Shown: positions 18,457-26,677 of the stretch, in pieces
Layout of the letters: every line of letters begins with the position of its first letter
How positions within the stretch are numbered: position 1 is the stretch's first letter
IMG/VR virus record: IMGVR_UViG_3300003635_000010
Coordinates: 1-37,809 of that record
Length of the DNA stretch: 37,809 nt
From: a virus
Strand: one strand, 5' to 3'
Position numbers and translations under genes: made by a program
Notes under the pieces: model-generated
The model's input: only the letters and a program-made list of their open reading frames with translations
Database searches by the model: none
What the model was told of the DNA's origin: nothing

Positions 18457-18804
18457 GTTTTCTTCCGTGTTTACGTAATCGGCACACCGACATAAGCGTT
18501 TCGGTCGGGTGGCACGTGTCGGGTCCCACCACTACCTCGTTTGTGGTCGGACAGTAACAACAGAACAAAAGATGCGACCGGACCTCCCCAAAGATGGTCC
18601 CTGTATGGGATTTCCACCTCGGCAGATGTAGGTATGGGTTGGAACAACTTAAAGCTTTCGATTCTCGCTCACGCTGTTCACTGCGAGTCGAAAGCAACCC
18701 ATCGGTTCTTCGAACCTCCGAGTTAAAGCTTTCGATTTGCTTCACCACTTGCTATCAACGTATTCTGACCGAAAGGTTTAAGTATCACGAGTGACTATCA
18801 TCAT
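18457..18804. promoter_or_regulatory. switch region between divergent transcripts
   Basis: It contains the minus-strand promoter for the 18,456 gene and a strong plus-strand promoter (CCGAAAGGTTTAAG at 18,769-18,782). Between them lies a large hairpin: GCTTTCGA, TT bulge, CTCGC pairs with GCGAG, TCGAAAGC (18,654-18,695, 14-base loop). The 15-base TTAAAGCTTTCGATT occurs at 18,649-18,663 and again at 18,723-18,737. No gene is seen here. Confidence 0.6.
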
Positions 18805-18864
18805 ATGGGGTGGAACAGTCGGGGTGTGTCGCATCACCTCGGCCTTTCTACTGTCGCACTATAA
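18805..18864 (+). CDS. 19-codon leader ORF
   Basis: MGWNSRGVSHHLGLSTVAL starts about 21 bases from the TATA, so it is leaderless, and its TAA overlaps the next ATG as TAATG. With no ribosome site for the downstream gene, translation of this peptide probably delivers ribosomes to it. It could be regulatory. Confidence 0.5.
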   Translation: MGWNSRGVSHHLGLSTVAL

Positions 18865-19523
18865 TGTCCGATTCCCCATCTACTTCATCCGATAGCACTG
18901 CGCGTCGACCGTACCAGATCACAGCAGTCTGGATCGATCGTGGAGCCGGGTCAGGATCGTTGAGCAAGACTGACGGCTGGTCACAGAACAAACACACAGA
19001 CTACGAGTACGCGAACGACGGGCGATCGAATACGAGAACGACCTTCTACTGGAAGCAACACGATCAGACGCCTACTCATCTACGAAATAGGAACCGTCAT
19101 CAACTACACCGGGACCCTGACGACCGAACATCGTGGGACACACTTGCGAAGCGAAACGACGGCGTCGGGGAATCGTCACGGAAGCAGGATAACTTCGAGG
19201 CCGACGTACGACGCTGGACGCAGACATTTTGTAATCAACTGAATCTAACGACGTACCAGCAGGATCGAACGATGTACGTGATGGAGCACATCGATCTCGG
19301 TTCGTTCGGCTGGATACCGGCTGAGTCCGTAATTCTTGGTGTGATTACACTCGTGATCGATGCAGAGAATGACGTGGATGCCGACGATTGGTCACCTGAC
19401 GATTGGATCGTCTATCGGGACGACTTCGAAGCACTGATGGACGACATCGACATGGAGCGTGGGACTCTCTGGACCGTGCGCAAGCGTGTGCACCACGACA
19501 CTGATCTCTTTTCCGACGAATAA
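18864..19523 (+). CDS. cyclin-box-like (possibly TFB-related) protein, 219 aa
   Basis: The first 110 residues are Ser/Thr/Asp-rich and probably disordered. Residues about 112-170 (FEADVRRWTQTFCNQLNL ... MEHIDLGSFGWIPAESVILGVITLVID) show the helix pattern of a cyclin box as in TFIIB-like and haloarchaeal RNA polymerase epsilon-type proteins, with a following helical domain. A viral transcription factor at the head of the late genes would make sense; this is inference from pattern only. Start 18,864 is chosen for the TAATG coupling and composition. Confidence 0.4.
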   Translation: MSDSPSTSSDSTARRPYQITAVWIDRGAGSGSLSKTDGWSQNKHTDYEYANDGRSNTRTTFYWKQHDQTPTHLRNRNRHQLHRDPDDRTSWDTLAKRNDGVGESSRKQDNFEADVRRWTQTFCNQLNLTTYQQDRTMYVMEHIDLGSFGWIPAESVILGVITLVIDAENDVDADDWSPDDWIVYRDDFEALMDDIDMERGTLWTVRKRVHHDTDLFSDE

Positions 19524-19579
19524 CAACACATCTACGTATTAAGACGCACCGACCATTACGCCTTATATGATGAACGACT

Positions 19580-20362
19580 ATGATGACTACTGACGAACCA
19601 GTCGTGGAGAGTGACGGGCACGTCACATGCCACGAATGTGAATCGACGTACGAACGGCCTGGATACCACTGGAGCAATGGATCGTGCCAGTACCCCGAGA
19701 TGCCAGACGACAAATCGTCTCTCGTTCTTGGGCTCATGCTTGGTGATGGAACACTACGCACGCACACGTCCGACCCGTTCGTTCAGACGTACATGATCAA
19801 CGAGGAGTTTCTGGAGTGGATCGATGGCGAACTCGAATGGCTCTCGACCGGCGTCTCTCTGTATCGAACAGCAGAGCGTAGTGCGAGCCTAAGTCGGGAT
19901 AATGGACATCCCGATGCAGTCGAGGAGAATTACCACGATGTGTATGTTATGCAGACGCGCACGATGCCTCAGTTTCAACGATATGAGTCGTGGTACGCGA
20001 ACAGTGAGCGTAAACGGTTTCCCGACGGGCTGGTACTCTCCCCGATCGAAGCGAAGGTGTGGTACGCATGTGATGGGTCCCTCAACTGGGACCGGCGCTA
20101 CCCTAATTCACGGCCACACGCGACCATCGGCGTCCGGAGCGAGATGGACGATATTGGGAAAGTATTATCCATGTTTTCCGAGAGCACCTTTGGCACGACG
20201 CCACGTGTGGACGAAAACACGATTCGGTTCTCCGTGGACGAAACGGAGGACTTTCTGGACTGGATGGGCGAGTCACCGCCTGGATTCGAATACAAGTGGA
20301 CGATGTCAAGTTTGGACGACTACGAGGAGCAGAAAGCAGTGGATCTCGGCGATTCAACTTAA
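19580..20362 (+). CDS. LAGLIDADG homing endonuclease with zinc finger, 260 aa
   Basis: A CHECESTYERPGYHWSNGSC finger (17-36) precedes the first motif LVLGLMLGDGTL (48-59); a second motif-like AKVWYACDGSL is at 158-168, each with the acidic metal ligand (Asp 56, Asp 165). Length fits a two-motif monomeric enzyme. It lies between the TFB-like gene and the small terminase gene. Unlike the other endonuclease genes its composition matches the genome, suggesting older residence. A TTATATG box is 15 bases upstream. Confidence 0.8.
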   Translation: MMTTDEPVVESDGHVTCHECESTYERPGYHWSNGSCQYPEMPDDKSSLVLGLMLGDGTLRTHTSDPFVQTYMINEEFLEWIDGELEWLSTGVSLYRTAERSASLSRDNGHPDAVEENYHDVYVMQTRTMPQFQRYESWYANSERKRFPDGLVLSPIEAKVWYACDGSLNWDRRYPNSRPHATIGVRSEMDDIGKVLSMFSESTFGTTPRVDENTIRFSVDETEDFLDWMGESPPGFEYKWTMSSLDDYEEQKAVDLGDST

Positions 20363-20593
20363 AAGAGAGCGCCCATTACAGCTTACGTGAAGGGAGCGAC
20401 TGGTACTCGATTGTCTCCGCTCGCTTCGTCTTCCATCAATATTCGCTTCCCGTTCAGTCCTCCCTTCACTCGCTCGTCGTCCAGCACGCATCCGCTCCAC
20501 GCTCCCTCTCCATCTTTCGTCTTCTCTTTCCGTCGCAACCATTGGTGCACTTGTAATATCCGCGTGCCACGTGCACCAACAACTTAGATATCT
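20363..20593 (+). promoter_or_regulatory. 230-bp gap before terminase, possible packaging or promoter site
   Basis: No gene is seen. About 140 bases are pyrimidine-rich on the plus strand (20,400-20,535, many TCC, TTC and CTC). A perfect 9-bp inverted repeat TTGGTGCAC/GTGCACCAA (20,542-20,550 and 20,571-20,579) encloses a TTGTAATATC TATA-like sequence and ends 14 bases before the small terminase ATG. Confidence 0.4.
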
Positions 20594-21412
20594 ATGGCAT
20601 CCAACGAACCACTACCAGATCGATGTGCAGCAACAGTCACGTCTCGGGTCGGACTCGAAGTTCACGACGATGAACTCGAAGACGTATTCGTCACCTCTGA
20701 TAGGCTCGAATCTGTCGTGCTTGAGAGAGGCGCTGTGCGGTCCGAGAAGGAGCCTGAGTACGAAGACATCTATCCGTACCTATCGAAGGGCTTCTCCGTC
20801 GCACAGGTCAATCTGACGCCATCTGAGGCAACTGAGGAGGATAGTCGAATCATCCCGATTGATATCGAGGACGACGATCCGAAAGTAACCCACCACGACA
20901 CCGAAGTCGAAGGGTACTGTGAGCGGTTCCCGATGGACAGCGGTCGTTGTTACGTCCACGGTGGCACTGCTGGTGCACCAGAAGGGAACACGAATGCGAT
21001 GACACACGGCCTCAATGCCAAGCGATCGAACTACTACGAAAATCTGCCACAGGACGACAAGGAGTTCGTCGAGGCGATGGCCGACTCGTGGATCGAGAAC
21101 GCACCCTTCGACCGTGATAACTTCGCCAAGGTCAACGAGGTGTATCGTGTTGCAGTCGATCAGCTTCGACTGTGGAATGCACAGGACTACTTCGAAGATG
21201 GCCTCATCTACACCCAGGTCGTCGGGCAGAAGGACGACGGTGAGCCACTCGAAGTAGAGGACGAGAATCCGGCGAACCTCGCCTACGATCGTCTGGATCG
21301 TACAACTCTAAGGAAATTGAAGGAGTTAGGAGCACTTGACGATCCCGAGAGCCAGAATGCTGAGGCAACCGAATCGCTGGCTGATAAGTTCGACCAGATC
21401 GCACAGAACTGA
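20594..21412 (+). CDS. terS: terminase small subunit-like protein, 272 aa
   Basis: The segment YCERFPMDSGRCYVHGG (108-124) with APEGNTNAMTHGL (128-140) is the Cys/His plus GN-x-NA-x-x-HG signature I know from small terminase-like proteins of haloviruses and Gram-positive phages. A helical middle and a C-terminal region ending DKFDQIAQN follow. The small subunit recognises viral DNA and recruits the large subunit (24,672-26,144) for packaging; here five genes separate the two. The long acidic N-terminal 100 residues are unusual. Confidence 0.65.
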   Translation: MASNEPLPDRCAATVTSRVGLEVHDDELEDVFVTSDRLESVVLERGAVRSEKEPEYEDIYPYLSKGFSVAQVNLTPSEATEEDSRIIPIDIEDDDPKVTHHDTEVEGYCERFPMDSGRCYVHGGTAGAPEGNTNAMTHGLNAKRSNYYENLPQDDKEFVEAMADSWIENAPFDRDNFAKVNEVYRVAVDQLRLWNAQDYFEDGLIYTQVVGQKDDGEPLEVEDENPANLAYDRLDRTTLRKLKELGALDDPESQNAEATESLADKFDQIAQN

Positions 21413-21433
21413 CGACAACGATGTTCCACCCCC

Positions 21434-21715
21434 ATGACTCGATTCATAGACTTCGTCCCCTTCTGTGGGGACCAGACCGTTTTCTCGGCTGCTGAGGACT
21501 ACTTTACTCGTGATGTGCTCATGTCTGTCCTTGCGGGCGGACATCTTGCAAAGATGATCGAGAAACTGTATTTGATTATCGTGATCCTGTACCTCGGTGG
21601 TTCGGGATCTCTCGAATCGAATTTCTGGTTGTTGCTTCTTTGGACGTTTGGACTGTTTATGGTCCTGTACCTTGCAGCACACTGGAAGACGATTACTGAC
21701 GAACTAAATGATTGA
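21434..21715 (+). CDS. membrane protein, 93 aa
   Basis: Two hydrophobic segments (about 45-58 LYLIIVILYLGGSG and 63-82 NFWLLLLWTFGLFMVLYLAA) indicate two transmembrane helices after an amphipathic N-terminus. It lies in the late operon after the small terminase. Holin-like or virion membrane roles are possible; no motif decides between them. Confidence 0.55.
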   Translation: MTRFIDFVPFCGDQTVFSAAEDYFTRDVLMSVLAGGHLAKMIEKLYLIIVILYLGGSGSLESNFWLLLLWTFGLFMVLYLAAHWKTITDELND

Positions 21716-21720
21716 AGCCA

Positions 21721-22101
21721 ATGAGTGTTAAAGAACCCATGCCAAACATTCACGAGTTCAGTGACGGGTATTACCTCGTCAATGGATTCTACGTTGAACC
21801 GACGGAAGATGCATCGTCACCGCGCATTCAAGACCATATTTACGCACAACTACAGGACCAGTACTACGGTGAGATGTCGACGCCGATCTTGTTCCGACAC
21901 AACGGAACAAAGTATCATTTCCGTATCGAACCGTCCGATGGTGTTCGAAGCGATACCATCGAGATGCCGTTCGAGGTCGTCGAGGAGATGGCAGTTGAAA
22001 CAGTTCCCGTCGAGGAGCAGTTCCTGATGGCGAAGCCTGGGCATGCGCGGACAATTGTAGAGTTAGCAAATCCGAATATTGGCGGATCTATCGGTGATTA
22101 A
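21721..22101 (+). CDS. hypothetical late protein, 126 aa
   Basis: Mixed beta-rich protein with IHEFSDGYYLVNGFYVEPTE near the start and HNGTKYHFRIEPSDG in the middle. I start at ATG 21,721 instead of the TTG at 21,712 that overlaps the previous gene. It ends 2 bases before the next ATG, so it is within the structural operon. Possibly virion-associated; no family recognised. Confidence 0.6.
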   Translation: MSVKEPMPNIHEFSDGYYLVNGFYVEPTEDASSPRIQDHIYAQLQDQYYGEMSTPILFRHNGTKYHFRIEPSDGVRSDTIEMPFEVVEEMAVETVPVEEQFLMAKPGHARTIVELANPNIGGSIGD

Positions 22102-22103
22102 TT

Positions 22104-23438
22104 ATGGGAAATGTTGGAAAACAACGTGAAGTGGAGGAAGCACTTGCATCGTATTCGACACCATTTAAGGTGTTAGCAACAGCAGAACAGGAAGTTCAGT
22201 TTTCTATTGATCCGAACCAGGGTCTGACACGACGGCGGTATCAGTGGTATTCCGACGATGTACTGTTTGATTCAACGTACTTTACAGAGGTTGAATCAGG
22301 AATCGAGGTATCGACAGGGACAGATCCATCTGATGAAGCCCGTATCCACTCGGCTATTTCTGGACAGTATATTTCACAGACGCTCGCCAAGCCTGGAATG
22401 GGGCTTTATATTCACCCTGATAATAGCACTATCAACGATAACAACGAAGTATCACTGACTAACGGCGAAGTGTATGCTGGTGCATTCTGGTGGGACGAGG
22501 TAAACGATCAGGTCGATACCGGCATTGGTTTTAAGTGGGATACTGACGGCTGGAAGTTCTTCGTCAAGTCGCTTGGATCACATCTTGGGGACAGCCCAGT
22601 GTCACAGTCCGAGTTCGACATCGATTCATTCGATAGTGATGGGCCAAGCGGACAGATTCACGATCCACCGATCGGATACGTCTACAACTGGCCCTATACG
22701 TGGTACAACGAGGGGCCGTTCGAAGCTGGCTATCTGAGCAAGGTCCAGAATCAGTTCGAGGAGGCACTTCGATTCAGTACCAATGGGCCATCGACAGATA
22801 CACCGAATTTCCCAGTTCAACTTGTCGTTCGAAATGGTGGAGATGCACAGTCTCTAACGGCTGAACTCGGTGGTATGCAGTACTCAACCTATGGGGGTGG
22901 GATAGACCAGATCGAGTTCCGTGAAACAGATGAAACACGGGTTACGGACGGTAATAATTTCCTTGATCAGTCTAAGGTGTTGACGGAGAACGCCGTCGAT
23001 CCGACAGCCGAGCCGGGTCGACCACTTATCTCGATTCAGCGTGAAGCTGATGCGAAGGATCTTGCCGTTGCTATCCAGCAGATTGACACACGTCCGATCA
23101 GCGACGACATCTACGTGTTCCAGTGGGACGAGTGGAATCCTGATTCGGCACTAACTGGTGAAGACTTTACTGACCCAGTTTCGCCCAATAACGCTGGACT
23201 TGAAACGAAGTTGCTCACTGATACACAGGCAACTGCATATACACCATCGAATCAGGGGATTCTTCGATCTGTTCGACTGTTCGAGGGTGGCGAGAAGAAT
23301 AAGACTGGATCACAAGTCACACAGCGTGTGGACGCTCGTCTCGAAATCGGAGCAACACGTGTAATCACAGCAGTAAACGACGGAGATTCGACGGCAGACG
23401 TTGACCCGTTCTTTGTCAAGATCGAGGAGTCCTACTAA
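22104..23438 (+). CDS. probable virion structural protein, 444 aa
   Basis: A large beta-rich acidic protein with no Cys and many Tyr, Trp, Asn and Gly, the composition of halovirus virion proteins. Segments such as YNWPYTWYNEGPFEAGYLSK and the repeated position of Gly and aromatic residues suggest a receptor-facing or decoration protein. Its TAA overlaps the next ATG (TAATG). It precedes two related 200-aa proteins, so the three may form one complex. Function inferred from position only. Confidence 0.55.
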   Translation: MGNVGKQREVEEALASYSTPFKVLATAEQEVQFSIDPNQGLTRRRYQWYSDDVLFDSTYFTEVESGIEVSTGTDPSDEARIHSAISGQYISQTLAKPGMGLYIHPDNSTINDNNEVSLTNGEVYAGAFWWDEVNDQVDTGIGFKWDTDGWKFFVKSLGSHLGDSPVSQSEFDIDSFDSDGPSGQIHDPPIGYVYNWPYTWYNEGPFEAGYLSKVQNQFEEALRFSTNGPSTDTPNFPVQLVVRNGGDAQSLTAELGGMQYSTYGGGIDQIEFRETDETRVTDGNNFLDQSKVLTENAVDPTAEPGRPLISIQREADAKDLAVAIQQIDTRPISDDIYVFQWDEWNPDSALTGEDFTDPVSPNNAGLETKLLTDTQATAYTPSNQGILRSVRLFEGGEKNKTGSQVTQRVDARLEIGATRVITAVNDGDSTADVDPFFVKIEESY

Positions 23439-24046
23439 TGGTTTCACCAGAAGATAATCAAGAGAATCCGGCACGAGTTCGTTCTGTACATGCTGCACTC
23501 GAACACGCTGTCGTCGCGTCTGACGAGGCAACAGAGCGATCTGCACTCGCAGGTGAGAACTATCGTTTGTCACCAGTGTTCGACGTTACGACGCAACAGG
23601 ATTCTGCATACCTCTACGTAGAGAACAACTCCTCCGATTACTTTATTCTCAACGAGGACACGATCAGTATTGTTGGTGGCAACGCCAATACGTTCGTGTA
23701 TCACAACGCTGATGTCGATGTATCTACGTTCACACAGCAGGACTTTGTCAACACAAGAACAGGACAAGCTGACAGCCAGAACCAGCTTGCATACTTCGGG
23801 TACGACAACGGCGTGACGATCAACGACAAGGGATTGACGTACGAACGGGACTTCGTCGTTGCAACAACCTCATCCCAGGGAAACACGTCGAGTACGTCCG
23901 GAGAAAGCGGGGCTGTTGGCTTTATCATCGACCCCGGAGACAATGCGATGCTCGAAGTACAGAACGATTCGAGCGAAACACTAACCGTCTCGGTCAGCGC
24001 AGAGTTCTACGAACTTCGAACTGATCTTCCAAGTTCAACACAGTAA
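23438..24046 (+). CDS. virion-associated beta protein A (paralogue pair), 202 aa
   Basis: It aligns throughout with the next gene: an N-terminal helix (ENPARVRSVHAALEHAVV), then AYLYVENNSSDYFIL, AYFGYDNGVTINDKGLTYERDF, and the C-terminal beta strand EVQNDSSETLTVSVSAEFYEL. This looks like a jelly-roll-type fold. The pair is a tandem duplication in the late operon, suggesting two subunits or variants of one virion part. No family name can be given. Confidence 0.6.
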   Translation: MVSPEDNQENPARVRSVHAALEHAVVASDEATERSALAGENYRLSPVFDVTTQQDSAYLYVENNSSDYFILNEDTISIVGGNANTFVYHNADVDVSTFTQQDFVNTRTGQADSQNQLAYFGYDNGVTINDKGLTYERDFVVATTSSQGNTSSTSGESGAVGFIIDPGDNAMLEVQNDSSETLTVSVSAEFYELRTDLPSSTQ

Positions 24047-24048
24047 TC

Positions 24049-24669
24049 ATGACAAATCGAAAAAAGCCTGAAGATGGTGCCGAAAATCCGGCCCTCGTCC
24101 GAGCATTCCACGAAGCGTTCGAAAAGAGTCTTCCACCAACGGAAAGTGTCCAGCATCGACTGGCAGTGCAGGGTCGAGACTATCATATCGGCTCTCGATT
24201 CACGATTACGACAGCACAGGGCAGTGCGTACTTCTACATCGATAACAGTATGGGTGATGTCCCGTTTGCGATCGTTACTGACGATATCAAGGTTTCAGGC
24301 GGGAACGCGCTCGTCTATGTTCGTGACGAACCTGATCTCGATCTTGGGACATTTCAGTCGTTCGAGTTCAAGAACGTCCGTTCTGATGTTACTCCGGGTC
24401 CTGGCCAGGATGCGTACTTTGGTTACGATAACGATGTAACGATCAACGACAAGGGCCGTCTTTTCGATGAGAACTTCATCAAGGCAAGCCAAGGTAGTCC
24501 GGGACAGACACAGACAGGTGCTGGTAAGAATGGGGGAGTTTCGTACATTATTGGCCCCGGAAGTACTGGATTCCTCGAAATAGAGAACAATTCGTCGAAC
24601 GAAATCGAAGTATCGATCTCGGCACAGTTCCACGAGACACCACCTGTTCCTGACATCGTGGTAGATTAA
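24049..24669 (+). CDS. virion-associated beta protein B (paralogue pair), 206 aa
   Basis: It shares AYFGYDN-x-VTINDKG and EIENNSSNEIEVSISAQFHE with protein A, and the same start (AENPALVRAFHEAFEKSL). The loops differ, as expected for diverging surface regions. ATG follows the previous stop by 2 bases, and its own stop is 2 bases before the large terminase start. The function is unknown. Confidence 0.6.
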   Translation: MTNRKKPEDGAENPALVRAFHEAFEKSLPPTESVQHRLAVQGRDYHIGSRFTITTAQGSAYFYIDNSMGDVPFAIVTDDIKVSGGNALVYVRDEPDLDLGTFQSFEFKNVRSDVTPGPGQDAYFGYDNDVTINDKGRLFDENFIKASQGSPGQTQTGAGKNGGVSYIIGPGSTGFLEIENNSSNEIEVSISAQFHETPPVPDIVVD

Positions 24670-24671
24670 TC

Positions 24672-26144
24672 ATGAGTGACGAGCTAACTGACTACGAGTA
24701 CCTCCGAGAGAATCCCTCGGAGTTTGTCGAGAATATCATCGGCATCGAGCCGTTCGACTACCAGAAGCAGTTCATGGACGATCCCAGTGATCGAAAGGTT
24801 TTTGTCGCAGGTCGTCAGGTCGGTAAGTCCCGAACAGCGTCGTGGATGGCACTGCACCACGCAGTCACTCATCCTGGCTCACTCGTCCTGGTGACAGCCG
24901 ACGCACTGCGCCAGTCCTCCGAACTATTCAGCCAGTTGCAGACGGAGATCAACAACTCCGGGCTGGCCGACGAACAGTGGGGCATCGAGCGTTCGACGCA
25001 GACCGAGATCGAGTTCTCACACGACTCGCGCATCAAGGTCGTTCCGACCGGTCGCAACGGAAACAAGATTCGTGGGTTCACGGCTGACCTGATCATCATC
25101 GACGAGGCAGCCTTCGTCGAGAACTCCATCTTCGAGGAGGTCATCGAACCGATGACACTCGTGTCTGGCGGTACGATCGTGCTTTCCTCGACCCCGTACG
25201 GAGCAAGCGGGTACTTCTACAACAAGGCAACCGAGGCCGACCTCTCCGACTCCCGTTGGTCCAAGGTAGCCGTGTCCTCGTACGACAACCCCGAGATCGA
25301 GGAGGAAGACATCGAGGACATGAAGAAGGGGAAGACGCGGAACCAGATCAAGCAGGAAATTCTCGGCGAGTTCGTTCCCGCTGGCGACCAGTTCTTCCCG
25401 AACTCGCTCATCCGCAAGTGTATCAACGACGACGTGGAACGTGGTGTCGTCCGATATGCCAGTGGTGACAACGATAAAGAAGTCGATCCACAGGCACGGC
25501 TCTACCTCGGGGCCGACCTCGGTGCTGAGGGATCGGACGAGACGATCCTCTCGATCATCGACGAGTACGGCAACATCTTCTCCGTCGAAAAACACGACTT
25601 CGGTGTCTACGAGGCACGGAAGCGGATTCAGCAACTCGATAACCACTACAACTTCGAACAGATCAACATCGACCGTGGTGGTGTCGGAGAGGGGCCTGTT
25701 GCCGAGCTACGGAACAAGATGGGCAACAAGGTCGAGGCAGTCTACCTGTCCACGCAGAAGAAGCAGTCAGTCTACCAGACGATGAAGGCCGAGATGGAGG
25801 CCGGAAACATTCATCTGCCAGCCGACGAGGACATTCGGCTACAACTCGAAAAGCTCGGGTACAAGAAGACTAAATCCGGTAACCTGTCGATCCACGCTAA
25901 GAGCGGATTCCACGACGACATTCCGGACTCGCTTGCACTTTCAGTGTGGGCGATGCCCGAAACTGGTGGTACCGGTTCGATGGGTGCACAGGGGATGACC
26001 AAGATCAAGACCATCGGTGGTGTCCGGGATGGAGACGATGGCAAGCGTGGCTACGAGTTCGGAGCCGATAGTTCACCCGAGAACGAGCGCGACGAGGATC
26101 TGAATCAGGTCTTCGTAGGCAGCAATAGATTGAATTACGATTAA
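24672..26144 (+). CDS. terL: terminase large subunit, 490 aa
   Basis: ATPase domain: Walker A GRQVGKS (47-53), Walker B LIIIDEA (140-146) with Asp 144 and Glu 145, and the coupling motif SST (172-174). Nuclease domain of RNase H fold: LGADLGAEGSD (279-289) with Asp 282, NIDRGGVGEG (332-341) with Asp 334, and HDDIPDSLALS (414-424) with Asp 415/416. It powers DNA packaging through the portal and cuts the genome. Full length for the family. It is the firmest assignment in the window. Confidence 0.95.
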   Translation: MSDELTDYEYLRENPSEFVENIIGIEPFDYQKQFMDDPSDRKVFVAGRQVGKSRTASWMALHHAVTHPGSLVLVTADALRQSSELFSQLQTEINNSGLADEQWGIERSTQTEIEFSHDSRIKVVPTGRNGNKIRGFTADLIIIDEAAFVENSIFEEVIEPMTLVSGGTIVLSSTPYGASGYFYNKATEADLSDSRWSKVAVSSYDNPEIEEEDIEDMKKGKTRNQIKQEILGEFVPAGDQFFPNSLIRKCINDDVERGVVRYASGDNDKEVDPQARLYLGADLGAEGSDETILSIIDEYGNIFSVEKHDFGVYEARKRIQQLDNHYNFEQINIDRGGVGEGPVAELRNKMGNKVEAVYLSTQKKQSVYQTMKAEMEAGNIHLPADEDIRLQLEKLGYKKTKSGNLSIHAKSGFHDDIPDSLALSVWAMPETGGTGSMGAQGMTKIKTIGGVRDGDDGKRGYEFGADSSPENERDEDLNQVFVGSNRLNYD

Positions 26145-26146
26145 GT

Positions 26147-26302
26147 ATGGTACAGAGGTTACTTATTTCTCCGGAAGGTGTAGAGGCAACGTCGCAGGTT
26201 GACATCACAGAGATGGAAGATCCTGCTGGAAAGAACAGTGTAATAGTACGCAACGATGCATACGAGACAGCATCGGATGGGACATACGAGAACGTAGAAT
26301 AA
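26147..26302 (+). CDS. hypothetical 51-aa protein
   Basis: MVQRLLISPEGVEATSQVDI followed by an acidic beta-rich sequence to YENVE. ATG lies 3 bases after the terminase stop, and the TAA overlaps the next ATG (TAATG). It may be a small head-completion or decoration peptide; function is unknown. Confidence 0.55.
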   Translation: MVQRLLISPEGVEATSQVDITEMEDPAGKNSVIVRNDAYETASDGTYENVE

Positions 26303-26640
26303 TGGCAAGTGAAGCTGATTTCTACATTAAGCAAGGAGATATATCGGAACCACTTCGTGTCCAGTTGCTCGACTCCGCGGGTGATCCGAAGGATTTAACT
26401 GGGGATGACGTGAAGTTTCAGATGAAGCCTGTTGGCGGAGATACCGTTACTGTCGATACGACAGCAACTGTCGACAGTGCATCTGATGGGATGGTTTCGT
26501 ATTCGTGGTCGTCTGGAGATACTGATACATCCGGGTATTACAATGCAGTCTTTCGTGTCGATTACGGATCTACTGGCACATTCGGTGAGACGTTTCCGAA
26601 CTCACAGTATATCGTGGTACGAGTTGACGAGGGCCTTTAA
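26302..26640 (+). CDS. BppU-N-like immunoglobulin-fold protein, 112 aa
   Basis: FYIKQGDISEPLRVQLLDSA then GDPKDLTGDDVKFQMKP, SDGMVSYSWSSGDTDTSGYY and a closing strand match the N-terminal domain of phage baseplate upper proteins (pattern qGD-x-x-P...dG-x-p-dLtga-x-v-f-m...Y-w-x-x-gDt-x-x-x-G-x-Y). In phages this domain anchors baseplate or fibre proteins. Here it stands alone between terminase and portal, so a head-surface decoration role is also possible. Confidence 0.6.
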   Translation: MASEADFYIKQGDISEPLRVQLLDSAGDPKDLTGDDVKFQMKPVGGDTVTVDTTATVDSASDGMVSYSWSSGDTDTSGYYNAVFRVDYGSTGTFGETFPNSQYIVVRVDEGL

Positions 26641-26677
26641 GTGCCACTGACCACTACATATTAAGTGAGAGCGAACG

